A stretch of DNA of 64,000 nucleotides from Eulemur rufifrons (taxonomy: Eukaryota; Chordata; Mammalia; Primates; Lemuridae), in contig NC_090985.1 of NCBI RefSeq assembly GCF_041146395.1, forward strand, positions 1,525,501 to 1,589,500, in the 5' to 3' direction. Under the pieces are notes generated by a model. It had not been told where the DNA came from, made no database searches, and saw nothing but the letters and a program-made list of their open reading frames with translations. Numbering within the stretch: position 1 is the stretch's first letter; every line of letters starts with the position of its first letter. Shown piece by piece: positions 11,301 to 24,560 of this stretch. Made by a program: the position numbers and the translations under genes.

Positions 11301-13554
11301 GGCATTCCAGACAATTGTATTGAATGGTTTGTACTGAATTTAGAAGTTGTGTCTTTCTGTTTGTTTTTTGGGTGTGGTTTTGTGTTCAGTTGGTTATGTT
11401 GTTTTGAAGACAGAGTTCTAGGAAGCAGGACCATCTCCATGCATGATGGCTATGGCACGCCTGCGGGAAACGCCGCCGATGCCACTGTGTTCTGTGATTG
11501 TTACGCTGTTTCTTGGTTGGTAACTGCATTCTTAGCACAGGTAACACTGTTTTGCACTTACTGTTCAGATCCCCCAGAGCGAGGGGCGTGCTCTGTCCAC
11601 GGTCTCACCCCAGTGCACAGCGCAGACCCGACAGTGTGTGTTTCATGAAGACTGGGTGGGTGGACGGACCCAAGAAAGGAAAGAAAGAGGGGCTCCTGCC
11701 TGGACAAAAGAAATAATCCGCCTAGACCGATGGGCACGTGAAAGAATTTCTTGCCAGAATTTCCAAAGCCGTCTGTAGAAGCCACTTTCCCAGAAATCTC
11801 TTAAGACAGTGGAGACAGCCATCTTGCCCGGATGTGCTGGCTGTGGTGAGGTCACGGCACCCTTGCCCTCGTAAGGTCCTGGAATTGGAGCAGCGGAGCA
11901 GCCGCTCACTCGGTTCGTGAGGAACACTGCCCCGGCTTGCTTGTAAACTCGAACTCCTTAATTACAACAGTGACTTGGTCAGGAAGTATGAAGATTCTGA
12001 GCACCAAAGTTGCTAAAAATATCTCTACAGCTGAGCAGCTGAGGCAGATTTTGTGGAGCAAACAGGGCTTTGTAAACATGCTCTTTGACACCCTGTCACC
12101 TGTGCTGATGCCTGAGCGGGTCGGTTGTGCTCACGGTTCTCCAGGGGCCTGCTGACCACGTTACACACATGTTACGGCGTATTCCGACATACTCCAGGAA
12201 CCCTTGCTGTGACACAGCAGCTTTCCCAATTAGCCTCACAACGTTTGTACTAAATAGGTTTCATTTAAAATATCTAGGGTGTAACTGCAAGAGAAGGCGG
12301 CGTTCCAAAAACAGCCAGTCCTTGTCTGATAGCTGTGCAGTCGGTTGGAAACCACGCACGAGGGTTGCCTTTCACACATGGTGGATGTGTGCAGAGTGCA
12401 AAGCACACGGCAAATCTGAAGATGTGAGTCGCCTCCACCCTGCTGTCACCGCCCAGCACCTTGCATGTCACCGACTTGCAGGGGTCGGCCACCGTGCAGC
12501 TTTGAGCCAGAAGTCGTTTCTAGAACGGAGGCCTTCTTTTCCAGTGACCAGCATCCGATTTCTTGGTTCATCACACAACAGTCCATGGAGAACGTCTGGT
12601 TAACCCCTGCGTGGGGGAGCCAGGGCTGACCCAGGGGAGGGGCAGCGTGACCCAGAGCAGGTGACCTCCCGCTGGGACCATGTGGATTCTTGGCCCCTTG
12701 TGTGATTTCTCACTGGTGAAGTGATGCTTTTGTTCCCTTTGCTGCTGGACTTTCAGTAAGCCTTGGCCACAGCATGCCAGAGGCCTGAGGTTATTTTGGG
12801 GTTTTGGCTGGAATCTGCCATGGTCAGGCCAGTGCTGTCACTTCACCGGACAGCTCAGCCTTGCCGTGAGCTCATCCACAAGAGCCGTGCACTTCTTGCG
12901 GTTTGCTTGTTGAACACCGTGTTTGTTTTCCTTCACTTGAAAATCTCCCAAAGCTGCTTGTTGGTATTGAGGCCACCAACTCACAAGGCGATGCTGGACC
13001 CCTACTCTCTGCGCCCCCGGCCTTGCCTGCGTGGCACGAGTACCTCGGGTCTCGGTCTCCTGCTCAGGGTCTCACCAGGACGTCACAGCCACAGGCTTAG
13101 CTTACGAGACGGAGAGCACTGCTTGGCCAAGTCCCCCGGCCTCTGGTTCTCAGGCAGGGCACAGTCACTCCCATGTCTCCTTCCACGTGCACTGAGCTCC
13201 CGCCACACCCAGGCCCTTTGCCAGGTCCTGGGACGCCAAGGTGGGTCTGACACGGTTCCTGCCCTTACGGAGCTCACAGCACAGCGGAGGAGACCGGTCG
13301 GCCTGCAGGTCCTCGCAGAGCCGCGCCCGAGGGTCGTAGCAGTAGCAGAGGCACACGCAGGGAAGCGCGCACCGAGGTGGGGGGCGCGGGAGTGCCAGGG
13401 CTGCTTCTCTCCACGGCCAGGTCTCGCAGAAAGACGAGCAGGCAAAGAGAGAAAGTGACATTTGAGCTGAAATGTAAACATAAAGAAGTAGGAATTGGCT
13501 AGTTGAAAAAATGCACTGCAGACACGGAAGGAGTGTGGATGCGGGTGAGGGAGC

Positions 13555-13770
13555 TGCCGTAATGCTTACGGTTTTCACTGGCAAGTGCTTGCTGTGTGCC
13601 AGGCTCAGGGGAAAACCCTCCGTGTGCATTTGTGCCATTTAACTTGCGCGACCCCGTGAGGTGAGTCGCTACGATCATCTCCACTTTGCAGTGGAGACAC
13701 TGGAGGATTGGCACATGGAGTGGTCAGCCCAGCTCCCGCGGCTGGCGGTAGTCATGCAGGCTGGCAGCGC
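13555..13770 (+). mobile_element. MIR SINE
   Basis: MIR-like order of elements: 'aagtgcttgctgtgtgccag', 'gtgcatttgtgccatttaac', 'cccgtgaggtgagtcgctac' and 'tctccactttgcagtggaga'. The tail at 13700-13770 is poorly conserved. Confidence 0.7.
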
Positions 13771-14500
13771 CAGGCTTTCCCGGCATCCTGACCATCATGC
13801 GCTGCTTTCTCCGGCGAGACGGGCTGTGTGGGCGCCACGTGGGATCCATCACGGCTGGTGGGGGAGACAGCGGAGGGGGGTGCGTCAGGTCCTGGGGGTG
13901 GGGCCTTGTGTGCTGAGCCTTCCCTGCACTCTAGGGAGAGTCACTGAGGGTTTCTAAAGATCATTCTGGAAGTTGGATTGACGAAGGAGGAGGGCAAGCT
14001 AGGCCTGAGGGCCAAGGCTCCAGGAGGACGAGCGCTCACTCGGCAGCCGGGGGAGGGGTGAGGCTGCAGCAGGGCGGTGGCCGTGCCCAGGGACGGGGTG
14101 CAGAGTCCCAGAGCTGGGAGAGGCCAGAGGACTGGGGCAGGGCAGGCCACCGGTGGGGTGGCAAGGCCACAGCTGGCGGGCGTCGAGGCTGGGCTGCGGC
14201 CCAGCGGCATGAGCGCAGCGTCTGTGCTTGAGCAGCGCCCGACTGCCTCCCCGCCCCGCCAGTGAGCGCGGACGCTGTCTGGGCTTCGCACCCAGAATTT
14301 AGAGTTTAGGTACTTGATAATTTTTATTGTATATCTACCTATCTGTCAGCATCTATCTATAGTAATTGATCGATAGCCATCAGTGGATGTATCTGGCAAA
14401 TATGTCTATCTTTCAAGAAACAGGCTTGCCATTTGCAGCAAATTCCGTGACCACCTCCCTGCACATAGACCCCAAGTCGGCTTCCCTGGTTTCGTCGCTT

Positions 14501-15315
14501 GCTCCTCATCTTCCCCGCACCGCGCTCCTCCCTGGTCTTCCCCGCACCGCGCTCCTGCCTCGTCTTCCCGCACCGCGCTCCTCCCTCGTCTTCCCCGCAC
14601 CGCGCTCCTGCCTCGTCTTCCCGCACCGCGCTCCTCCCTCGTCTTCCCCGCACCGCGCTCCTCCCTCGTCTTCCCCGCACCGCGCTCCTCCCTCGTCTTC
14701 CCCGCACCGCGCTCCTGCCTCGTCTTCCCGCACCGCGCTCCTCCCTCGTCTTCCCCGCACCGCGCTCCTCCCTCGTCTTCCCCGCACCGCGCTCCTCCCT
14801 CGTCTTCCCCGCACCGCGCTCCTGCCTCGTCTTCCCGCACCGCGCTCCTCCCTCGTCTTCCTCGCACCGCGCTCCTGCCTCGTCTTCCCGCACCGCGCTC
14901 CTGCCTCGTCTTCCCCGCACCGCGCTCCTGCCTCGTCTTCCCCGCACCGCGCTCCTCCCTCGTCTTCCCCGCACCGCGCTCCTGCCTCGTCTTCCCCGCA
15001 CCGCGCTCCTGCCTCGTCTTCCCCGCACCGCGCTCCTCCCTCGTCTTCCCCGCACCGCGCTCCTCCCTCGTCTTCCCCGCACCGCGCTCCTCCCTCGTCT
15101 TCCCCGCACCGCGCTCCTGCCTCGTCTTCCCCGCACCGCGCTCCTCCCTCGTCTTCCCCGCACCGCGCTCCTCCCTCGTCTTCCCGCACCGCGCTCCTGC
15201 CTCGTCTTCCCGCACCGCGCTCCTCCCTCGTCTTCCCGCACCGCGCTCCTCCCTCGTCTTCCCCGCACCGCGCTCCTCCCTCGTCTTCCCCGCACCGCGC
15301 TCCTCCGTTGTCTCT
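14501..15315. repeat. 26/27-bp minisatellite, about 30 units
   Basis: A tandem array of gctcctccctcgtcttcccc followed by gcaccgc (27 bp) with a 26-bp variant lacking one C. Unit starts are 14501 (23 bp), 14524, 14551, 14577, 14604, 14630, 14657, 14684, 14711, 14737, 14764, 14791, 14818, 14844, 14871, 14897, 14924, 14951, 14978, 15005, 15032, 15059, 15086, 15113, 15140, 15167, 15193, 15219, 15245 and 15272, then a partial unit. A C/G difference (ctccctcg or ctgcctcg) marks two unit types. Each unit has four CpGs. All six frames stay open, so long open frames on both strands (up to 361 codons) are repeat artefacts, not genes. Confidence 0.97.
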
Positions 15316-15729
15316 GTTTTATTCCATGTCTCCGTGCCAGATGGTTCTTTAAACAGTGGCTTTCGGGAAGGGTGAGCATGTGCTGCGTTTCATGATGCCT
15401 TGCGAGTTTGGGACGTTCTCCCTCCTGCTGCCGCACGGCCACACGGAGAGAGCCTGGGCCCCGGCTGCCCCGCCCCGACCCCCGCCCCCCGCCCCTGGCT
15501 CTGGGGACGCTGCCCCTTCCTGTGTGGACCCGAGCGTTGGAGAGAAGTCTGAGACCGACTTTTACTTTTCTGTTCTAGGTATCCTGTTGTTCTTTTCTTT
15601 CCGCCTTGGCACTTGTGGGTTGTTACTTCCTTGTCGTTGGAATTCAGGATTCCCCCAAATGCACGTGGTGCAGGTTTGTTTCCTTCATCCCCGTGGGCGC
15701 TGGGGGTTCGGTTTGCAGGCTCGGCCTTG

Positions 15730-15745
15730 CCCCCCCCCCCCCCCC
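15730..15745. repeat. C16 homopolymer
   Basis: Sixteen consecutive C residues follow ggccttg. This is a length-unstable site and a place where base-calling errors are likely. Confidence 0.9.
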
Positions 15746-17914
15746 GCGGAATCGACCTGCACGTTTTCAGAGCTGCTCCGCTCGTCTCTGGACGTTCCGG
15801 CCGATTCCCGGGGTCTGCGTCCCCTGCCACTCAGATTGTTCCTCGTCACGTTAACTTATCCTTTTCTTCCAGAAGCGTGGAGAATTTCTTAATCCAAATC
15901 TTTTACTCATGATTGCCATTTAATTTTTTAAAAGCTTTGGCATGTGGCCTTTCGGTCTAACTCAATCCTTGCAGAAGTAGGGTTGTGCCTTTTTCATAAA
16001 TACATGTCCCCTTAAGCCACACTGAGCAATGGCACTTAGAGTTTTCCTCTCTTTCTACAAGGGTTGTCTTCTCTAGCGGGGCGTTTGCTCTGATTCTTTA
16101 GCTCAGTACCTTCTTTTTCATAGGCTTCTGAGTCTTGTTTTCTATGTGGCTCAACATAGGGAGGTCTTCCAGGCCCTGGCAAGGGCAGAAAAGGAATATC
16201 TAGCTTTGCTGCAGTGTCACTGTCACCTGACCAGAAGTTCACATGTCTGCACACAAGGGCCAGGGCTGGGCATGGGAGATGACCGAAGTCCCCAGCAACC
16301 CCAGTGGCAGTGCCGCTGTCCTGCCCTGTTCTGTGTGGTCTCGAGCCAGGGCGGCTCCAAGCTTGTGGGTTGGTCCTGCTGGGGCCTCCACACGCTCCCC
16401 AGGTAGCCTTTTCCTCGTACACAGGGAGTTAGCGTTCAGTCGACTCTTCCCTCAGTCCCTTCTTGCCTGGATCAGGCGCTTCTCCGCCTTCCGGGTTCTG
16501 GTGCCGACTGACCTTTACTCCTCCCTGATTCAGGCTCTGGTCACTTCCGTCATAGTTTGGGAGGGACAGGTGGTTACTCAGTGGTCTCAGGTCGCCATGT
16601 TAAGCCAAAAGCACCACTTGTGCTGCAGAGTTTTGCTTAGCGAAATGGGGGACCCATCTCTTTAGGGTCACCAGCAGGTGACATGCAAAGTGCCTACAGG
16701 TCGGCATTTCCCAGAATACCTTCCAAGGTCTAAGTCCCCAGGGGACCACCGTGAAAAGCAGGTTCCACGGTCGGCATGCTTGGGAAGCCGCAGCCCGTGT
16801 GACCCTCCCAGGTGGCCACACGCCAAGTTGCACGTTAAGTTCTCCGAGATTCCTACAGTGATGAAACCTCTATGTCTTTGTTTAAACTGTGTTTCCCAAA
16901 TGTATTTGGCCAAAGAAACTATTTTATTTTTGCCTAAAACTTACTAATACTCCCCCAAGACTACTTTGGAAGTGTGCCGTGAGCAAGTGCCCTGAACTGC
17001 TCGCAGCACAAAGTGGTGGTCTTCTCCCCTGGGCTTTTCGGGCTGCAGAAGTATGTCTTAACTCACATGTAACAGTGTGAGTCCCCGGCGGCCTCCACTC
17101 AGGGTTACTGACAACCGTCCACCTTCCCCCGAGTTCCTGGGTCAGTGCAGTCCTGGGTAGGAGAGGAAGAGGCATTGCTGGCCAGTGTGGAGTTTCCTTC
17201 CAAACGGCAGCATCCGGTTACATTTCATCTGTGTGTTGTGTACGTTCCTCAGGGTTTATTTAGGCCTGGCACGGGGAAGAGCGTGTCCAAGGAGAAGGTA
17301 ATAATGTAGGGCACAATGAGCTTGTGAAACTGATGAGGGAATTGTTAAAATCTGTTAAAATAGCTGGAATTATCCTATTCTTATTAAAAACCACTTTGAT
17401 AAACATCGCAGCTCCTGCCAGGAAGCTCTCCCTCCTGACCGCTTCTCTCCGCCCTGGAGTCCCGCCTTGGCCACGGGCCCCTCCTCAGAGCAGAGAGTTT
17501 TTTCCCTGTCACAGCACTAGCCACATGGCACCGTAATCACCCGGTTGTCTGTTTCCCCACCAGCTGGTGAGCCCTTGCGAGTGAGAACCAGGTCTCATTC
17601 CCTGCCAAGCGCCTGGTCCCCAGCAGGGTGCCGGGTGCTCACCTGCAGGTCGGACCACGGAGCGTCGGAGCCCAAGGGAAGCCTGGGTGTCGTCTCAGGC
17701 CGGCCCACTGCCCTTACGGAGGGAGAGCCTGAAGCCCTGCGAGGTTCTGCGTCTCCGCTGACCCTCCCACCCCTCAGCTCACAACACTCCCCTGCCCTTG
17801 ACCCCGGCGCAAAGCCTGCGCGGGAGGCCTGCAGCCACACGAGAGAGAGCCGGCCACACGAGACGCCAGCTCGGCCCTGGCATGACTCTGCCTCTTCTGA
17901 CCGGCGCCACGGAC

Positions 17915-18095
17915 AGCCTTGTCAGCATGGCTGAGTGCCAGGCCCTGTGGGCATCTGAGGCCACAGCAGCACTGCAGAATAGGGACCACGATTGTGCCCG
18001 CTTCACAGACGGTAACTGTTACTACCATGTCCCAAAGCCGTGGGAGGTTAAAGGCTTTTGCAGTCAGTCAGTGACGGAGTTGGGATTCGAGTGAG
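17915..18095 (+). mobile_element. MIR SINE
   Basis: MIR-type landmarks: 'ggctgagtgccaggccctgt', 'cccgcttcacagacggtaac', 'ccgtgggaggttaaaggctt' and 'gtgacggagttgggattcga'. Confidence 0.7.
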
Positions 18096-20799
18096 GACTC
18101 CTGTGGTCCCCAGCTGGCGCCGTGGATAACCACCAAGCCACACTGCCCGTTAGCTGTGTCTTCTGCCATGTTGGTGCCGGGTGCAACGGCCATTTTCCCT
18201 GTAAAGGATCCTTTCCTGTCGCGAGGCCTCAAGGCCTCGATGGTGGCAGCCTGTGTCCCTGACCTCCAGAGAGCATCCTGTCCCCACCATTTCAAACGTA
18301 AAGACTGTGCCTGTCTGAATCAAGAGGTGACCCGCAGAGCTCAGCCGATGTGCTCTGAAAAATTCTCTCCAAAGGATACAAATGTCCACTTTGCTTCCTG
18401 TGCTTGGGCCACAGGTCACTTTCTAAAAGGCCCCTATCAGTGGTCAGTGCTGTGTAGGGAGGGACAGGAGGACACACCCAGCCGGCCTGTAGCAGAAAGT
18501 TATTTTATTCTCCAATCAAAAATACTCGTCTTTCACATCGTATATCCCTCCTCGCTGTCAAGCTTCTTACTTGGATAAGCTGACACCAAACACATGCTGA
18601 GATGTACTTTCAAATTTGCTAGAATCACTTTCACAAGTGGGACGAATGGCTCTGAAATCGCTGGCCAGTGGAGGGCCTCTGTTCTCTTTTTTAAAGGACT
18701 CAAATATGGTCAAAGCTGTGCTTTGGCAGGATGACAGTGGAGATAGGGTAGGTGGTCAGGGAGAAGCGGCAGCGGAGGGGAGAGAGGTGGGGAGGGCGCT
18801 GGAGGTGGATTTGCAACAAGAAGAGACTGCCGAGTGCCAGGAACGGGGCACCCTGCGGAGGCAGCACCAGGGAGGGGGTGGGGATCCGTGGTCAGGGGCC
18901 ACTCAGGGAAAGAGCAGGCTCTGACGGGGAGGGGAGTCACAGCCAGGGAGGGGCTGGGGACAGAGCCTGCAGGAGGCGGACAGCCGGGCGTGGGCAGCAT
19001 ACAGTTCCCAGGGGAGAGGGGAAGGCGCTGGTTCGGGTCCGGGAGCCAGGGCAGGCGGAGGCTGAGCCACCAGAGGGCAGAGCATGGCATGGAGCAGGGG
19101 ACATGATCTTGGGTTCATTTACAAAAAGAAAGAGGAAGAACCCCAGTTTCTACAGTAGTTGCGGGGTACGTTAGCATCGATAGATTAGTATGAAATAACT
19201 AAATACTTTATCTAGGAATATAATATATAAACTTTCTTATAGTATAAAAGTACTCAAAAAGAAGTAAAGTACTATAAAATTACCTTTATCTGAAAAAAAT
19301 CAAAACTATGAAAAATTTTCCATCTTCCAAATTCCCATGGAAGTGATGAAAGAAATATAATTATACCGAAATGTCTTTGTCAGCATGAAAACTGGGCAGG
19401 AAGGAGGCCTGCCTGGCATAAAGTTCAGGGAAATTCTGCACAATGCGACTCAGGTAAGGCTGGATTTGGGGACACGCCAACCTGCCTACAATTGACTTTG
19501 TGTTCAAGAAAGTGCCCCGAGGAACCAGTGGACGCTCCCCCCTCACTCGGTAGTAACTCTTCGCTTGCGGCCCGAGGAGGGTTCCGAGGAAGCCCCAGTG
19601 TCCTTGGGATCTGGCTAAGGTGGCCACAGCTCACGGCAGGCAGGGTGGGCAGCCCCAGTGAGAGCCGGCCTGCCGGCCAGAGAGAGGGTCACCAGGGTGG
19701 CTGCTGCAGGCCGGCGTGACAAGGAGTAGAAACGCTCTGTCACACACGGAGAGCACCACTGAAATAGGCCACTCCGGAGTGACTGCCACACTCCTCAGTC
19801 CAGTGGACCAGCGGGTATCACTCTGACCAGTGGAAACCACAGTAAAACTAAATGTTTTGTTTTCCCTTCATCTGGACCTTGTGGAACCATCTCGACATCC
19901 CAATATATAGAATGAATTCCGACCTCTTTCTCTGAGGACAAGCCAGTAGAAAAAAGTTACATCAACTAAAAAGTAAGGGGCAAATTGGCAGTATCATTTA
20001 TACACAAGTACAGTAGCAAGAACTCAGAAAACGTGCCACTCACGTGACCCATGTTGGAAGCACATATACCAGAAGACATCCCAGTCGTCTAAAGAAATAA
20101 TGTTGTGAAGAAATGATGCGTAGGAATGACAGGGGACAGTCAAGCCAGTAACGCTGTGTGTCCTGAACATAATTACTAAACTGGTGTAAATTTTAAAGTT
20201 TGATTATTGAAAGACAATGTGTATAATATAAAATTTAATTTACTACTAATGTTATGAATCTAAACATCCCAGATTATTTCAACCAAAAAATGGAAGGTGG
20301 GTGGAGGGGAGACATAGAAATAAGCTAAATTTCTTATCTTTTAAGGGGAGAAGTTGATCAGGTGGCAAAGTGAGAGCAGAGGTCGGAATGTTGGTGTTGA
20401 GCAAAGTAAATTCAAAACAGAACGCGTTTAACAGAGATGGAAAAGTGCATTTATATTGTCAAAGAGAAGAGTTCACAGCAAAACAGAATAGTCATGAAAT
20501 TTTATAGCATTTAAATATATGAAGCAAAACTGTTAAAAATGCAAGAAGAAATTGACTAAACCACCTTTGCATTGCACCTGTAATGTACCTTTCTCAAATT
20601 TGACAAAGTAAGTAGTTAAAATTAAACAAAGATGTGAAGCGTCCTGTGAAGTAGTCAACAGTCCTGGTTCCACATGCACAGAATGCGTGTTTTTACTCAG
20701 TTTCAAATTTTCATGTAGCATCTTAAAAATGGATTTTCAAAACTTCAATAAATTCTATCCTATAAAACTTAGAAAGGCCACATTTATTGAACCTAATGC

Positions 20800-22020
20800 A
20801 ATAAATCTGGAAATTGATAACAAAAAGTTATATTTTAAAATCAATTATTTGTACAAAGGAATCTATCCTGAGTAACGTTTGGTGAAGGATGGAAATCGAA
20901 ACCCTAATTGTAGATTATTTTGTAATTAATGACCATGGCCCTCCTGCGTATTAAAGGGACGTGTCCAGAACAATGAAAGCTGTGGCTTGAAATATTTTTA
21001 TTATTAAATGTGAGAAAACTAGAAATTTGACCTGTGAACTAGTAATTTAACTTATCAAAATAGAAAAAGAATCATAAAATAATGAGAAAACTAAGAGGAA
21101 TGAATTAATGAAAAACTAAAAATGAGGAAAATTAAATTAGACAAAAGTATTATCCAATTTATAAATAATTCTTCATCAAGACTGGTAAAAGAGAAAACCT
21201 GTGGTAAATCTAATTATAATTAAAAAATGAGAATAAATACATATTAGGAATAAAGAAATTTAACCACTGAAATTTTAAAAACTTATAAACAACTAGTGTG
21301 CATAAATAACTAGATTTCTATGTTGTAAAACCTTTGGGAAGAAAGCTAAATTCTAGAAGAAAATATGTAACCAAATTTGAATCAAAAAAAATTTTTTTAA
21401 ATTGAGAAAAGAGCAAAGCTAGGCAAGAATTTGAAAAGGTTACCAAGGACTGTTCCTCAAATGGTTCCAGGCCTAGAAGGTTTTATGGGAAAATTATTTA
21501 AGTACTTCCAGAGCACAGGAAAAGGTAGAAAAGTTATTGCTTTGTTTTTGATAGTTAGCACAACTTTGGTACGCAAACTGACAAACTATGCACCCAATTT
21601 CATTACAAGAATTTTTGGTGGTTTAACATTAGGAAATCTGTTAATGTAATTAATTAAAGGAACAAAACTCTATGAGAAAAAATAATTTTAAGTATTAATT
21701 TTTAAAATGAATAAATCTCTTTGTAAACTAATAATAGAAATATATTTCCTTAACATAGATAAAACATACACTTAAAATCAATAATTGATATCTTATACAG
21801 AGTGGTGAAATATCAGATGGGCTCTCATTAAAGTGAGAAATCGGGGAGGAATACTCACTATCGACACTATTACTGTGTTGGAATTTTTCTACCCAAGGCA
21901 ATAAGAAAAGGAAATAAAACATAATTACCTAAAAGGGAGAAAACAAAGAAAGGGAAGACAGAATTAACATGGTTGCAGATGTTACGATTATCTACCTGGA
22001 AAGCCTAATCCAATTACCTG
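20800..22020 (+). mobile_element. Probable ancient L1 ORF2 remnant
   Basis: A very A-rich plus strand with repeated lysine/asparagine-rich broken frames and phrases such as 'gttccaggcctagaaggttt' and 'gactgatcaccaaagaaacg' just downstream suggests an old LINE ORF2 in plus orientation. I cannot align it by eye. It may be several pieces. Confidence 0.4.
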
Positions 22021-22029
22021 AAAATCTAT

Positions 22030-22880
22030 TAGAAGATTTAATATGAAATGGCCAAAAATGCTCAACGTGACTGATCACCAAAGAAACGCAAATCAAAACC
22101 ACAGTGAGGTATCATCTCACCCCAGTTAGGATGGCTGTTACCAAAAAGACAAAACATAACAAAAGCTGGCGAGGGTGCAGAGGGCAGGGAGCGCTCTCTG
22201 CGCACTGCTGGTGGGCATGCACGCTAGCACAGCCGCCGCGGACAGCAGCGAGGAGGCTCCTCGGAGAACTAGACAGGACTGCTGTATGATCGGCAACCCC
22301 ACTGCTGGGCATTTCAGGAAATCAGTCTATCAACGAGACATTCGTACCCGCGTGTTCGCTGCAGCGCTCGGCCAGGGTACGGAATCAACGTAGGTGCCCA
22401 ACAAGAGATGAGTGGATAAAGAAAATGTGGTATGTACACACCATGCAATAGTGTTGGCCATAAGACGGCACGAAATCCTGCCATTCACAGAAACGTGGGT
22501 GGACCTGGGTGTCACTAAGTGAACTAAGCAGACACAGAAAGTGAAACACCGCATGTTCTCACTCACATGTGGAAGTAAGAATGTTGATCTCATAAAAGTG
22601 AAAAGCAGAACAGAGGATAATAGAGGCTGGGAAGGGGAAGCGGAAGGAGGGATGGGAGAGATTGTTATCACTGGATAGGAGGAGTAAGTCCTAGGGTTCT
22701 ACAGCACTGTGGGATGACTGTAGTTAACAGTAACACATTATATAGTTTCAAATAGCTAGAAGGAAGATACTGAATGTTCCCACACAAAGAAACTATAAAT
22801 ATCTGAAAAGATGGATATGCTAATTACCCTGATTTGATCACTATACATTATATGTATTGAAACATAAAAAAAAAAAGGAA
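22030..22880 (+). mobile_element. Younger L1 3' end
   Basis: Clear L1 ORF2 3' end followed by 3' UTR: 'aaatcaaaaccacagtgagg', 'tatcatctcaccccagttag', 'gatgagtggataaagaaaat', 'gtggtatgtacacaccatgc', 'catgttctcactcacatgtg', and a terminal A run at 22866-22878. It is less diverged than the L1M pieces. The peptide YHLTPVRMAVTKK at about 22105-22145 matches the ORF2 C-terminal region, which then breaks up. Confidence 0.85.
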
Positions 22881-22935
22881 TCAGTAATTAGCTAGAAACC
22901 ACAATATGAAATAACACCCTTTTATGAAAACAATA

Positions 22936-23237
22936 GGCCGGGCGTGGTGGCTCACGCCTGTAATCCTAGCACTCTGGGAGCCCGAGGTGGGAGGATCACT
23001 TGAGCTCAGGAGTTCTAGACCAGCCTGAGCAAGAGTGAGACCCCATTTCTACTAAAAATAGAAAAATTAGCCGGATGTGGTGGCACATACCTATAGTCCC
23101 AGCTACTCGGGAGGCTGAGGCAGGAGGATCACTTGAGCCCAGGAATTTGAAGTTGCAGTGAGCTAGGTTGACACCACGGCACTCTAGCCCTGGCAACATT
23201 GTGAGACTCTGTCTCAAAAAAATAAATAAAAATAAGA
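22936..23237 (+). mobile_element. Alu without the linker insert
   Basis: Full-length Alu beginning ggccgggcgtggtggctcac. The left arm ends in actaaaaatagaaaaattag with no extra linker. The right arm has ggttgacaccacggcactct and ends in a mixed A tail (aaataaataaaaataag). The 5' half has the gagcaagagtgagacc form seen in strepsirrhine Alus. No convincing target-site duplication is seen. Confidence 0.92.
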
Positions 23238-23859
23238 ACAATGCAAAGTATGTGTTAATAATGCTAACATGAAATATATAAGATTTCTTTAAACTACAAA
23301 ATGATATTGAAGGGATATGATTGATTCAACTGAGTGCAGAATCATGCATATCCTGTGATAGGAAGGTTTAGCATTGTAAAGATTTCAGTACTTTCTAATT
23401 TAATCTTTGTATTTAATACAATTTCAGTAATAGTCGCCGTAGAATTTCTGTCAAATGAATTAATTCTGAAATTCATATAGCCAAATACATAGAAACGTAT
23501 ATAATAAAATTTTGATGAACAGAGTTTTGAGGAATAATTGCTTGACTAGCTATGGAAATATATTTTAAAGCATAAATAATTAAGATGTGGTAAGTGAATT
23601 TACAAATCAAATTACTGAGCAAACATACAAGCCCTAAAAGCAACTCAAGCATCTCCAGAAACATGGTGTGCGACAGAGGAAGTATTTTCAGCTAATGAGT
23701 GGAAAAAGGAAAACAATTAGGAGGAAGTTTGAGGACGCCTGAGTAATCACTTGGAAGAAGCATGGAGCCTAGCGTATCAGATCACCTTCAGATTGCTGCA
23801 GGCAGCAGTGAAGGTCTGAAAGCAGCGCATCGCGGCACTAGCGGGGTGTGAGTCGGCGT

Positions 23860-24560
23860 TGGTGCCCGTGGCAGCCACCCCTCCCTTCCTCCCAGTTCAG
23901 GGCCACCCCGGTCCACTCTGTGTCTGTGGACCTGCCTGTTCTGGGCATTCACCCAGGCGAGCTCACGTGATTTGTGGTCCCTTGTGTCTGGGGTCTTGCA
24001 CTTGGCACGATGCCGTCGAGGTTCCTCCGTACTGGGACCCGCGTCGGTCCTCCCTTTTTATTGCTGAAGTTCCGTGGCACAGATCGGCCACGTTTGTTCA
24101 TCCACGCGTCAGCTCCTGGACACGTGGGTCGTTTCCACTTTCTGGCTGTGTGGATAATGCTGCTGTGAACGTTCATGTGTGAGTTTTTATGTGGACATGT
24201 GGTTTTTCTCTTGAATGTGAACCTAGGCATGGATTGCTGGCCGTATGTGGCTCCATGTTTAACCTCATGAGGGATGGCCAGGCGGTGTTCTGAGGTGACT
24301 GCACCACTGTGGATTCCCACCAGCAGTGTGTGAGGGTTCCCGTGTCTCCTGTCTTCACCAGCACGTGGTATTGCATTTCTAAACATGATGACAGCCGTCC
24401 TAGTGGGTGTGAATTGGCATCTCACTGTGGCTTTGATTTGCATTTCTCTAATGACTCATGATGTTGAGCATCTTGTCGTGTACTTATTAGCCATTTGTGT
24501 ATCTTCTTTAAAGTAATATTCACGTCTCTCACTCATTGTTTAATTGGGGACAGTTGTCTT
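23860..24560 (-). mobile_element. L1M 3' region, minus strand
   Basis: Reverse-strand L1 landmarks: 'gtttccactttctggctgtg' followed by tggataatgctgctgtgaac, 'gcaccactgtggattcccac', 'ctgtcttcaccagcacgtgg', 'ggtgtgaattggcatctcac' and 'ctttgatttgcatttctcta'. This is the typical reversed ORF2 end and 3' UTR of medium-age L1. Confidence 0.85.

Noticed and set aside
12763..13458. 231-codon plus-strand open frame
   Set aside because: Intronic. The frame crosses SINE-like sequence and shows no domain or conserved pattern.
14501..15298. CRISPR-like array
   Set aside because: The repeats are directly adjacent, without unique spacers, in a primate nuclear intron.
14357..15442. Long overlapping open frames on both strands (361, 330, 328 and 298 codons)
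   Set aside because: They are translations of the stop-free 26/27-bp minisatellite in all frames. No splice structure, start context or homology supports a protein.
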